Shown here piece after piece: positions 33,910 through 41,928 of a stretch of 64,000 nucleotides of DNA. The number at the start of each line of letters is the position of its first letter. The stretch's first letter is position 1. A program made the position numbers and the translations under genes. Below the pieces are notes generated by a model. That model searched no databases. It was not told where the DNA came from and saw only the letters and a list, made by a program, of their open reading frames with translations. This DNA comes from JACKJA01 sp050297015 (GTDB lineage Bacteria; Pseudomonadota; Alphaproteobacteria; Micavibrionales; Micavibrionaceae): NCBI GenBank assembly GCA_050297015.1, contig JBNKRZ010000032.1:4852-68851 (forward strand), read 5' to 3'.

Positions 33910-35259
33910 TCACCCCTCATAAAATGTAACCTGAATATTCGCCCCCGTGGGCTTATTGTCAACAACGGAAATATGAGCGCCATGAGCCGATGCAATCCAT
34001 TTAACCATAGCAAGTCCTAAACCGCTGCCTTGCGTGCCGCTTTTTTTTATACGATAGAAACGCTCAAATATTTGTTTCTTCTGATCGTCGGGAATACCCG
34101 GACCGGAATCCATAACCTCTAACAGAACTTTCCCACCATTTTCGCTCAGAGCCACCTTCAGCTGTCCTGATTCCGGCATAAATTTAAGGGCGTTATCAAG
34201 TAAATTACGCAACATTATGCGCAGAGCATCATCATTCCCCTGCACAATTATTCCAGCCTGAATATCAGACCCTAGCTCTTTCTTTTTCGCCACTACCAAG
34301 GAAGAGACTTCCTTTAGGGTTTCTTCTGTTAACAAAGAAAAATCCACGGCGCAAAAAGGGAAATCCTGACTTTGCAATCGTGAAAAAGACAAAAGTTGCT
34401 CAATCATACGGGCTGCCCTGTCAATTGCCGCAACCAGATTGTCTAACCCTTCACGCTCTTGGTCATCACGGCTCTTCTTAAGCAAAACTTGCGCCTGCAT
34501 TTTCATCGCGGCCAGAGGGGTTCGCAATTCGTGCGCGGCATTATCGGTGAATTCCCGCTCACGCTGTATACTTTCCTCCATCCGCAAAAACAGATCATTC
34601 AGAGCCTTGATCAAAGGCATAATTTCCCGTGGAATAGCTGCCACCCGCACAGCCGAAAGATCATTTACATCACGGGAATCAATCGCACGCGACAAAGTAT
34701 CAAACGGCTTCAAACTACGGCTTGCCCCCCACCAAACAAGAATCAGCACCAACGGAATAAAAAGAGAAGCCGGAAGCGTTAAACTTTTAGCCAAGTCCTG
34801 CGTAATATCTTGCCGCACGTCTTGCTTTTCCGCGACCTCAACCGTTACCCCTGATTTTTCTCCCAAAAAGACAAAAAACCGCCACTCATCATCACCTATA
34901 CGATGATTTGAAAACCCGGGAGGCGCTCGAAAACCAGCAAACTCACGAGCACTTGCCGATTGAGTAACCAAAAGCTCCTCTTTCCAAATCCTGAAAGCGA
35001 TATTTTTCTCATAAGGGTGTGTTGAAACGGACTCCTCGACCCCTAACTCGATTGGTTCCTTCTTGTGCTCATCCAGTTCATGCTCCGCCAGACGTAAGAA
35101 AAACTGAGCCGTATGAACCAATTCGGCATCATAAACTTCTTCAATTTCATGATAGGCATTCAGCAAAGATAAAGAAGCAACCGCCGCCCCTGTCAGAAAA
35201 AGAGGGATCGTAATCAAAACCAAAAGACGTAATCTTAATGAATATTTTTTCACATCCAT
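33910..35259 (-). CDS. Two-component sensor histidine kinase
   Basis: A 449-residue membrane kinase. One helix (LLVLITIPLFLTGAAVA) near the N-terminus, a periplasmic domain of about 125 residues, a second helix (ASLFIPLVLILVWWG), a HAMP region, then the kinase core: H-box TDNAAHELRTPLAAM (phospho-acceptor His), N-box RNLLDNALKF, G1 DSGPGIPDD and G2 GSGLGLAMV. I start at the ATG at 35259, which overlaps the end of the regulator gene by 10 bp; a longer frame reaches further into that gene. It resembles the QseC/TctE group. The signal is unknown, but the gene is the last of the eight-gene operon. Confidence 0.9.
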   Translation of the reverse strand: MDVKKYSLRLRLLVLITIPLFLTGAAVASLSLLNAYHEIEEVYDAELVHTAQFFLRLAEHELDEHKKEPIELGVEESVSTHPYEKNIAFRIWKEELLVTQSASAREFAGFRAPPGFSNHRIGDDEWRFFVFLGEKSGVTVEVAEKQDVRQDITQDLAKSLTLPASLFIPLVLILVWWGASRSLKPFDTLSRAIDSRDVNDLSAVRVAAIPREIMPLIKALNDLFLRMEESIQREREFTDNAAHELRTPLAAMKMQAQVLLKKSRDDQEREGLDNLVAAIDRAARMIEQLLSFSRLQSQDFPFCAVDFSLLTEETLKEVSSLVVAKKKELGSDIQAGIIVQGNDDALRIMLRNLLDNALKFMPESGQLKVALSENGGKVLLEVMDSGPGIPDDQKKQIFERFYRIKKSGTQGSGLGLAMVKWIASAHGAHISVVDNKPTGANIQVTFYEG

Positions 35260-35912
35260 GGAGGCACCATATAACCGACACCGCGAATTGTCTTTATCAA
35301 ATCTTTGCCCAGTTTTCGCCGCAAAGCCGAGATATGAACCTCTATCGTATTGCTCTCGATATCGCCGCTTTCCCAATCATAAATATGTTCTTCGATCCGG
35401 CTTTTGCTGATGGCGCGCCCGATATTGCTCATCAATATTTCTAAAACAGCGCGTTCCCGCCCAGACAGCGCTATAGGCGCTCCATCTTTTGTAATTTGTG
35501 CGCCAACAGGATCAAACGTAATCCCGCCCCAAACAATAAGCGGTGTTGCACGCCCTTGAGTGCGACGCATCAAAGCATTGCAGCGGGCAATCAGCTCATC
35601 CAGATCAAAAGGCTTAATAAGGTAATCGTCCGCGCCAGTATTCAGCCCCTCTATCTTTTGGCTCACCGTGTCACGTGCTGTCAGGAATAAAACGGGGCGT
35701 TCATCACCGTTTTTCCGAATTTCTCTCAAAAAATCCAGCCCCGATTGCCCCGGCAAATTAATATCAAGAACCAGCAAATCATACGAGGTCGTGAGAAGCG
35801 CCTCTTCCGCCTCTTCTGCATCCTGACACCAATCCACAGCGAAGGCTGTCTTTAACCCCGCCGCCGTCGCCTTCCCCAACATCTCGTCATCCTCGATCAA
35901 TAAAACCCGCAT
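35250..35912 (-). CDS. OmpR/PhoB-family response regulator
   Basis: A 220-residue regulator. The receiver domain (1-115) has the acidic pair EDDE, the phospho-acceptor Asp in LLVLDINLPGQSG (about residue 51), the conserved Thr in FLTARD and the Lys in LIKPFD. The C-terminal winged helix has LSGRERAVLEILM and the recognition region NTIEVHISALRRKLG. It is co-translated with the histidine kinase (10-bp overlap) and lies 5 bp after the membrane-protein gene. It probably controls this operon, the pilus locus next door, or both. Confidence 0.94.
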   Translation of the reverse strand: MRVLLIEDDEMLGKATAAGLKTAFAVDWCQDAEEAEEALLTTSYDLLVLDINLPGQSGLDFLREIRKNGDERPVLFLTARDTVSQKIEGLNTGADDYLIKPFDLDELIARCNALMRRTQGRATPLIVWGGITFDPVGAQITKDGAPIALSGRERAVLEILMSNIGRAISKSRIEEHIYDWESGDIESNTIEVHISALRRKLGKDLIKTIRGVGYMVPPWM

Positions 35913-35917
35913 ATATT

Positions 35918-36493
35918 TTACCCCGTTGGCACCTGAACACCGAGCGTTTCCAGCAAGTGATAATAAAGAAAAACGATCACAATAAGCAGCATAACAGTGA
36001 CAATAATTTTGTATTTGAGGGCATATTTACGGCGAACGGCAGATTCACGATGCGCAACCACATCGAACATTTCATCGCCGAAGCGAATAGACAAAAATGT
36101 TCCGAAAGCACAAAGAATAATCAGGCTCCAATATGGCCATGGCGTTGTCAGTATCTTATGAAACAAAAATGTCAAAACCGTTTTCTCATACACATCCGGG
36201 AAAAAAAATAACGTGGTAATATTAATTACAGCCGCCACACCCCACACAAACAGCTCTATGAGGAACATTTTCACTCCCATGATAAGCCTGATAGGGAAAT
36301 CAATCAAAAACCCAGCATCGGCGATAGGCGTGCACAAAACAAAAAAGCTCCACGTTAGAGCTAAAACACCGCCCCCCGTGGCCATTCCGTAATGCCAAAC
36401 CAGATACGCAAAATAGGCCACCAGAAGCAGCAACAAAAGAAAGAACTTAATCAATCCTTGGCGCTGGGTCTGATGTCCTAAAAAACTAATCAT
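35918..36493 (-). CDS. Multi-pass membrane protein of unknown function
   Basis: A 191-residue protein with five or six hydrophobic helices (FFLLLLLLVAYFAYLVW, VLALTWSFFVLCTPI, LIMGVKMFLIELFVWGVAAV, YWSLIILCAFGTFLSI, IIVTVMLLIVIVFLYY). I do not recognise the family. I use the ATG at 36493; a TTG three codons earlier is also possible. It is spaced 11 bp after the TPR gene and 5 bp before the response regulator, so it belongs to the operon. By position it could export or sense the operon's product. Confidence 0.7.
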   Translation of the reverse strand: MISFLGHQTQRQGLIKFFLLLLLLVAYFAYLVWHYGMATGGGVLALTWSFFVLCTPIADAGFLIDFPIRLIMGVKMFLIELFVWGVAAVINITTLFFFPDVYEKTVLTFLFHKILTTPWPYWSLIILCAFGTFLSIRFGDEMFDVVAHRESAVRRKYALKYKIIVTVMLLIVIVFLYYHLLETLGVQVPTG

Positions 36494-36504
36494 GGGGAGC
36501 AAGT

Positions 36505-37212
36505 TTAGTTATATCGCGCGGCTTTGTCATCCTTGGGTTGCGATTTTTCCCGCGCTTCTGCAAGAGCAGCCTGAATTTCCTGATGACGACCGGCATCGGC
36601 CAGCGGACGATCCGGGCGTGGCGCGGCTTGCAAGGCATGTTCCAGAACGGTGACCGCTTCTCCATACCGCCCGTTCTGTAAGAGAAAATCGCCATAGAAG
36701 AAATTCGCATCAATACCATCAGGGTTGATTGCGAGCGCCTGCTTCAGATGTTTTTCTGCCTCATCATTATCCCCAAAAGAAATCGGCCAACCGGGCACCT
36801 GATAGTACAAAGACCCCAATGAAGTATAAGCCGAGCCATCCAGAGCCTTCGGATCAATTGCCAGCGCTTCTTCAAATAGCGCCTTAGCTTTCTTAACCTT
36901 CGGCAGCCCGGACATATTTTTGGTAATCCCGGCATCTGTAGACAATACAATCCCTTCCCAGATTTTTAATGCCGGATTGTGGGGAGAAGCGTTATTCGCC
37001 CTAGAGGCATAAGCCTCCAGCGCCGCTATCTTTTCCAATTTAGAGCTTTTATCCGGCACCCGGTATTTGATCGTAGCCCACTCCTTTTGAATATAAGACA
37101 AAGCGTCATGGGAAGCAGAAGTTTTTCCTGCTATAGCCACTGTTTGCGCTTGCTGGGCGTAAGCCGGCATGGCTATAAAAATCAAAAGAACCAATGTGAA
37201 TATCTGTTTCAT
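36505..37212 (-). CDS. Exported TPR protein
   Basis: A 235-residue protein with a cleavable signal peptide (MKQIFTLVLLIFIAMPAYAQ) and three tetratricopeptide-type repeats (ALFEEALAIDPKALDGSAY, AEKHLKQALAINPDGIDAN, AVTVLEHALQAAPR). It is probably periplasmic and used for protein binding. The C-terminus is Lys rich. It lies 17 bp after the dehydrogenase gene. TPR proteins often accompany biosynthetic clusters as assembly or transport partners, but no specific role is visible. Confidence 0.8.
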   Translation of the reverse strand: MKQIFTLVLLIFIAMPAYAQQAQTVAIAGKTSASHDALSYIQKEWATIKYRVPDKSSKLEKIAALEAYASRANNASPHNPALKIWEGIVLSTDAGITKNMSGLPKVKKAKALFEEALAIDPKALDGSAYTSLGSLYYQVPGWPISFGDNDEAEKHLKQALAINPDGIDANFFYGDFLLQNGRYGEAVTVLEHALQAAPRPDRPLADAGRHQEIQAALAEAREKSQPKDDKAARYN

Positions 37213-37229
37213 TTTTCTCTCCTCGTTTT

Positions 37230-37988
37230 CTATGAAACTTTTTGTGATTGCAAAATCTCTTCAGCGATATCGCGTTTTTCCGTCAAACCGCCATCAACAA
37301 CACGCGGCAACAGGGCATTGACCCGCACGAACAGCGATTCCGGGAACCCGATATAAACGTCCTTTTTATCCCGCTCAATGGCATCAAAAATAATCCCGAC
37401 CACCTTTTCCGGATCATCATTCACCACATGAGTGCGCTCATGCAGCTCTGCAACGGGCCCGCTATTCAGCGGTGTTTTTACCGCACGCGGTGCCACATGA
37501 GTAACCATAACGCCCTTACCGTCCAGCTCCCGCCGCAGCCCTTCGCTAAAGCTTTTAATGGCGGCCTTAGTTGCGGAATAGACCGTAAAATGCGGAAAGG
37601 CCAGCGAACCAAAAATGGAGCCTATATTAACAATCTGCCCCGCCCCCCGTTCGCGCATACCAGGCACGAGGGCCTGTGCGAGACGGATGGGGGCCTCCAC
37701 ATTTATTTTCAACATCGCGGAGACGGAGTCCACATCTTGTTCCTCCGTATGGCCGAAATACATGATGCCCGCCAGATTCACCAAAACATCAACCTCCATC
37801 CCAGCCAGTTTTTCACAAAGCGCTGTTAAGCTTGCGGGATCCGACAAATCCGCCGTAATGACATTTTCACCTTCACCCCGGTCCACAACGGTTACGCGCG
37901 CCCCAGCCGTCTCCAGACGCGCTGTCAGCAAGGAGCCCATAGCGCCCTGCCCGCCTGTCACAACGACATGTTTTCCTTTAAGCTGCAT
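37230..37988 (-). CDS. Short-chain dehydrogenase/reductase
   Basis: NAD(P)-dependent oxidoreductase of 252 residues. The Rossmann motif is VTGGQGAMGSLL, NAG-type LVNLAG follows, and the catalytic Ser and Tyr-x3-Lys are in NIGSIFGS and VYSATKAAIK. I start at the ATG at 37988 (MQLKGKHVVV), overlapping the oxidase gene by 11 bp; the longer frame only adds sequence read out of that gene. In the operon it would reduce or oxidise the product of the ligase and oxidase. Confidence 0.9.
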   Translation of the reverse strand: MQLKGKHVVVTGGQGAMGSLLTARLETAGARVTVVDRGEGENVITADLSDPASLTALCEKLAGMEVDVLVNLAGIMYFGHTEEQDVDSVSAMLKINVEAPIRLAQALVPGMRERGAGQIVNIGSIFGSLAFPHFTVYSATKAAIKSFSEGLRRELDGKGVMVTHVAPRAVKTPLNSGPVAELHERTHVVNDDPEKVVGIIFDAIERDKKDVYIGFPESLFVRVNALLPRVVDGGLTEKRDIAEEILQSQKVS

Positions 37989-38652
37989 CTTTGGCCTCCG
38001 CCTTATCATGAGGGATCGCACGCATCACATTGGCAAACAGACGAAACGCATCATTAGCCACTTCAATGATCGCGGCTTGATCTTCAGGATCGACAATTTT
38101 GTCCATCAATTTTTTAAAAAAAGCCATGTGCTCGATATCGAGAGAGCCATGCGAAAACAGATAGGTAAAAGCACTTTGCGGTAAATCAAGCGCCATCTTC
38201 ACAGCTTCCGCACCGTTCGTAGCGATCTGCATGCTGGTGCTTTCCAGCATAAAAACCATTCCAAAAAAACCAACCGGGTTCTTTTTATTCAACACCATAT
38301 AGTTATAGGCGTTCATCGCATCAGTTTCGAGATTAGGCTTACTTACGCGCGCGGCTTCTTTATCACCACCGGCCGCCTGAATATCATTCAGAATCCACTC
38401 CTCATGTCCGATTTCCTCCTTCAGATATTCAACAATAGGCTTGTGAAGCCAATGCTTCTCCTCCGGCAGTTGCGCGCCCATTGTCATCAAAAAGGGCACG
38501 GTATGTTTCACATGGTGATAAGCCTGCGTCAGGTAGGCAATATAAGTTTCCCGGGAAATATTCCCCGTTAAGCCGTCCGTCAATTGCGGCACACTATAAA
38601 GTTCGCGGCGCGCCTCTTCCGTCTCACTGACCAGTCGATCATAAAAACTCAT
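37978..38652 (-). CDS. Heme-oxygenase-like putative diiron oxidase
   Basis: A 224-residue all-helical protein of the TenA/PqqC/heme-oxygenase-like fold. A metal-ligand pattern typical of heme-oxygenase-like diiron oxidases is visible: E80-x2-H83 in LKEEIGHEEW, E137 in FMLEST, and H168-x3-D172-x2-H175 in SHGSLDIEH. Related enzymes include UndA (1-undecene from fatty acid), BesC and the central domain of SznF. Annotation pipelines often call such proteins 'iron-containing redox enzyme' or TenA. I start at the ATG at 38652, overlapping the ligase gene by 14 bp. Its substrate is probably an activated acyl group supplied by the ligase. Confidence 0.82.
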   Translation of the reverse strand: MSFYDRLVSETEEARRELYSVPQLTDGLTGNISRETYIAYLTQAYHHVKHTVPFLMTMGAQLPEEKHWLHKPIVEYLKEEIGHEEWILNDIQAAGGDKEAARVSKPNLETDAMNAYNYMVLNKKNPVGFFGMVFMLESTSMQIATNGAEAVKMALDLPQSAFTYLFSHGSLDIEHMAFFKKLMDKIVDPEDQAAIIEVANDAFRLFANVMRAIPHDKAEAKDAA

Positions 38653-40048
38653 GGCTTTTTTCCTCCAGTATAGTTTTGTATTTTTCAAAGATAGCATTCC
38701 GGCGCGGGCGTCCCGTTCCGGTCAACGTCCCGTCCTGAACAGTAAAGGGCGAAACGGCATGAATTGTTTTCATCTGTGCATATTCCGGAAGTGCCTTGTT
38801 CGCCCTATCCACAGCGGCAAACACATCCACATCGCCAGCAACCGGAACAATCAGCGCCCCCGGATAAGGCAAAGCATCGCCATAAACAATCGCTTGGGCA
38901 ATTTCCGGCTGCGCCAACAAAACACTTTCCAGCCACTCCGGTGAAATATTCCGGCCATGCGATGTTATCAAAACATTTTTCTTGCGCCCTTCAATATAAA
39001 GAAAACCATTCTCATCAAAGCGCCCCAAATCGCCTGTTGCAAAGGCGCCTTGGTGCGGCTGTCCTATATAGCCAAGAAACGCAGGATTTTGCACAACCAC
39101 TTCACCGTCTTCAATACGGGCATCGACATGCGGCAAAAGCTTTCCCACCGTCTCCGGCCCGTCCGCATCCGGGACATTCATAGAAACCACAGAACCGCAT
39201 TCGCTTAAACCGTAGCCTTCGTAAACGGGCAAACCCATAGCACGCGCACCTCTCACCAATTCCGGCGCAACCTTCGATCCGCCCACGGCCAAAAACTTCA
39301 AAGCCGGAAGCGGAATCACATCCCCACTCTGCGCAACAGCCCCCATAAGCCCGCGCAGCAATTCCGGAACGAGGATCGCCGAAGAGATTGCATTCTCCTT
39401 CATAACGGAAAGCAATTGCAGAAAATCAGGTTGGAACGGGTTCCCCATCCCCATCATCTCCAGAGCATAAAGGTGGCACGTCGCTCCGGCAAAAAGCGCG
39501 GCATAAACCCCCGCCACATTTTCCAGCAAAATCGCCAAAGGCATAATGGACAAATGAAACCCGGCATAACTGTCCCCCAGCCGTCCGACGATACTCTGCG
39601 CCACCTGCTCCAGCCCTGTTTGTGACAAACATACCCCCTTGGGGGTTCCGGTCGTGCCAGAGGTAAAAGTAATTTTGGATGTTCCCTCAGGAATGCCCGC
39701 AGCAGCAAGCGGCGCTCCGGTTCCGCCCAATCCGCGCCCTTCTTCTATCATATGATCAATTCCGGTACTTTGAACAACATGCTGCACTTGCGCCGGCGTA
39801 AAAAAGGGCGGCAACGGTACGGATGCAACACCCGCTTTAACGGCCGCCAAATCCCACAAAATCCATTCCGGGCCATTATCCATTTGCAAACCAACACAGC
39901 GGCATTTTTCCTCTGCCAAAAGATCGGCCTTTTCTGCAATAGCCTCCGGCATATCACCGTAGGAAATAATCTCCTCACCGCCTATCAAAGCCGGACGCGC
40001 AGGAAATCGACGGGCATGTTCATTTAGCGTTTCTAACAAGTCACTCAT
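38639..40048 (-). CDS. AMP-dependent acyl ligase (ANL superfamily)
   Basis: A 469-residue adenylate-forming enzyme, shorter than most acyl-CoA synthetases. Motif A3 is ITFTSGTTGTPKGV, A5 is YEGYGLSECG, A7 is ATGDLGRFDENG, A8 is EGRKKNVLITSHGRNISPEW, and a Lys near the C-terminus lies in GTLTGTGRPRRN where A10 is expected, so the terminal region looks divergent. It should activate a carboxylic acid, probably a fatty acid, as acyl-AMP or acyl-CoA. It starts 22 bp after the thermostable-hemolysin-family gene and overlaps the oxidase gene. Confidence 0.9.
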   Translation of the reverse strand: MSDLLETLNEHARRFPARPALIGGEEIISYGDMPEAIAEKADLLAEEKCRCVGLQMDNGPEWILWDLAAVKAGVASVPLPPFFTPAQVQHVVQSTGIDHMIEEGRGLGGTGAPLAAAGIPEGTSKITFTSGTTGTPKGVCLSQTGLEQVAQSIVGRLGDSYAGFHLSIMPLAILLENVAGVYAALFAGATCHLYALEMMGMGNPFQPDFLQLLSVMKENAISSAILVPELLRGLMGAVAQSGDVIPLPALKFLAVGGSKVAPELVRGARAMGLPVYEGYGLSECGSVVSMNVPDADGPETVGKLLPHVDARIEDGEVVVQNPAFLGYIGQPHQGAFATGDLGRFDENGFLYIEGRKKNVLITSHGRNISPEWLESVLLAQPEIAQAIVYGDALPYPGALIVPVAGDVDVFAAVDRANKALPEYAQMKTIHAVSPFTVQDGTLTGTGRPRRNAIFEKYKTILEEKSHEFL

Positions 40049-40070
40049 TGTCTCAGCTCACGAAAATAGG

Positions 40071-40772
40071 CTATTTGTAATGCACACGGGGATATAAGCG
40101 CGGACGGCAATCTTCGAATTCAGCCCCCAGAGCCTTTTTCAACTTCGCAACGCTCTTATCGACACAGCCAGCCAAAACACGGGGGTTGGTATCATAATAA
40201 GCCCCCCAGTTTTGACCGTTGCTGTGCAAGGAGGAAACATCGGCATCACAAAGTTTTTGCGGCGCTAAACCCAACCTTTCAAAGGAACGGTGGAGGAAAT
40301 CCGTTCCCGTAATCGTCGCATAGCGAATACCTTTAAAATCCAGATAGGATGCTAGTGCAGCGTACAAAAATATTGACGCGCCATTACCGGCCGAAGCCAA
40401 ATTACCGATCTCAACAATCTGCGTACGGGGCACATCCAAAAGCATATCAACCGGCGCCCCCGTATATTGCTCCAAAAACAAAGCCTCCTGTGCAGCATAA
40501 CGAAAACCGACGGCGGCCAAGACTTTCCCCGAATCATCCCGCACACTCATTAAAATAGGATAATCAACGGATATGTCCGCACCATAAGAGCGCGCATAAA
40601 TATCCTTGATAAAATCTTCCACGCGCTGCCGATCCGGTTCAAAACGCCCGGTAATATCTATGACGGAGGGCACAAGGCGACTAACTCGTTTCATCCGCCC
40701 AGGATGCAGGTACAAGTTGGCCGTATTAAGGTCATTTTCGTGAAGACGCAGTTTAAGCAAGAGATTCCTCAT
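40071..40772 (-). CDS. Thermostable-hemolysin-family protein (GNAT-like)
   Basis: A 233-residue soluble protein of the family named after the Vibrio thermostable hemolysin. Recognisable family elements are IYARSYGADISVDYPILM, AAVGFRYAAQEALFLEQY, the TQIVEIGNLASAGNG block, and LYAALASYLDFKGIRYATITG. The charged/hydrophobic strand pattern around VEIGNLA and the GxGAS loop recalls GNAT acyltransferases and LuxI-type autoinducer synthases. The name is historical, and a toxin role here is doubtful. It is the first gene of the operon with the ligase, oxidase and dehydrogenase, which suggests an acyl-transfer or condensation role. Confidence 0.85.
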   Translation of the reverse strand: MRNLLLKLRLHENDLNTANLYLHPGRMKRVSRLVPSVIDITGRFEPDRQRVEDFIKDIYARSYGADISVDYPILMSVRDDSGKVLAAVGFRYAAQEALFLEQYTGAPVDMLLDVPRTQIVEIGNLASAGNGASIFLYAALASYLDFKGIRYATITGTDFLHRSFERLGLAPQKLCDADVSSLHSNGQNWGAYYDTNPRVLAGCVDKSVAKLKKALGAEFEDCRPRLYPRVHYK

Positions 40773-40863
40773 AAAGACTATTTCATCTTTCTTAAGTATC
40801 TCTAAATAAGCTGAAGTGAACCTGAAGATAAAAATATCAAAAAATTCAAATAATTACCCCATT

Positions 40864-41364
40864 TCAGGACTCATTTTTCTGTATCACGTAGCGTCTGCAA
40901 ACATCTTCAAACTCTTTAACCAACGCCGCGCCCGCAACGCCGCCATCGCCAAACATCTTATGACGCATCACGGCAAGCACAGCTTTTTGCAAATGATCGG
41001 TTATATCTATAATAGCCTGATCGGCCTCTTCAGTATTATCCAAAACGCCCAAAACAGCCTCCGCCAACGTTGTAATCAACGGATAATTAAATGTCCCCGC
41101 ATTCGCCTTAAGATTCATAATCGGATGTATAGCGGCCTCTATCATCTCCCTCTCTGATATTTCAGCATTTTGCACAGCGAAAATCAGACGAGCAAGCTCA
41201 TCTATATGCGGCATCGCAATCTGTTCAAAATCAGCACCATTCGTTTCGATGACATCTTGCGCCGCGGCCACGTCTTCCTGCGCAATTTTTCCGGTTCCAA
41301 CTTTATTCTGCAACTCTCTTGATGCCGGGATTTTTCTAGTTTTGTAGGGTTTAGGATCGTCCAT
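40864..41364 (-). CDS. Small helical protein linked to a CheY-like regulator
   Basis: A 166-residue, largely helical, acidic protein I do not recognise. A basic start (MDDPKPYKTRKIPASRELQ) leads to helices such as ELARLIFAVQNAEISEREMIEAA and ADQAIIDITDHLQKAVLAVM, with no membrane segment and no catalytic motif. I choose the ATG at 41364, preceded by GAGGAT; the ATG at 41379 is less well placed. It lies 21 bp after the next helical protein gene, downstream of the CheY-like gene, and may be its partner. Confidence 0.65.
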   Translation of the reverse strand: MDDPKPYKTRKIPASRELQNKVGTGKIAQEDVAAAQDVIETNGADFEQIAMPHIDELARLIFAVQNAEISEREMIEAAIHPIMNLKANAGTFNYPLITTLAEAVLGVLDNTEEADQAIIDITDHLQKAVLAVMRHKMFGDGGVAGAALVKEFEDVCRRYVIQKNES

Positions 41365-41385
41365 ATTGCTATCCTCCAATCACGA

Positions 41386-41928
41386 CTACTTATAGCGTTC
41401 AATCGCCTGAGCAACAATTTCCTTAAGCTCTTCTGCTTTCGGTCCACCATGATCCTTGATATTTTCATGATATACAACCCACATCACATCCAAATGCGCA
41501 CGCACAATCACATGATGGGCCTCGTTTTTTATATCAATATCCGCGGCAAACGCCCGCAAGGAAGCTCCAAAATGCTTCATAAGCCCATACCCGAAGGTTG
41601 CCGCCAAATCCTTAACATGGTTTGCGTAGTGATAGACTTCCTCTATTTCCGTATAGGCACGCCCATTGGACACGGCCAGCGCCGCCTCCCAAGCGCCTTC
41701 CAACTTACCCAAGACATCCTTGAGCTCCTCAACATAGACCGCCCCTTCATCTTTTATCGCTAAATCAGCCCGCTCAATAGCTTTAGGATCAAGAAAGCCG
41801 GGCGCCGCATCTGGAGAAGGCGCGCCAGCTTTCAGCTTTAAACGGTTTACGCGATGGAAAACTTCTACATGCGGCGCCTCCTGCCGGTCCTCAGCGCATT
41901 TCATTTCATCTTCATCAGACTTGCTCAT
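41386..41928 (-). CDS. Second helical protein of the CheY-like regulator operon
   Basis: A 180-residue soluble protein with a long helical C-terminal part (LKDVLGKLEGAWEAALAVSNG, YHYANHVKDLAATFGYGLMKHF) and a His-rich helix EAHHVIVRAHLDVMWVVYHE. A His in a helix bundle is what one expects of a phosphotransfer (HPt) domain, but no typical HPt consensus is present, so this is only a suggestion. It overlaps the end of the CheY-like gene by 14 bp. An AGGAGATAAAAGAG stretch precedes the start. Confidence 0.65.
   Translation of the reverse strand: MSKSDEDEMKCAEDRQEAPHVEVFHRVNRLKLKAGAPSPDAAPGFLDPKAIERADLAIKDEGAVYVEELKDVLGKLEGAWEAALAVSNGRAYTEIEEVYHYANHVKDLAATFGYGLMKHFGASLRAFAADIDIKNEAHHVIVRAHLDVMWVVYHENIKDHGGPKAEELKEIVAQAIERYK

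Noticed and set aside
40071..40772. A toxin role for the thermostable-hemolysin-family protein.
   Set aside because: No secretion signal or membrane-active segment is present, and the operon context is enzymatic.
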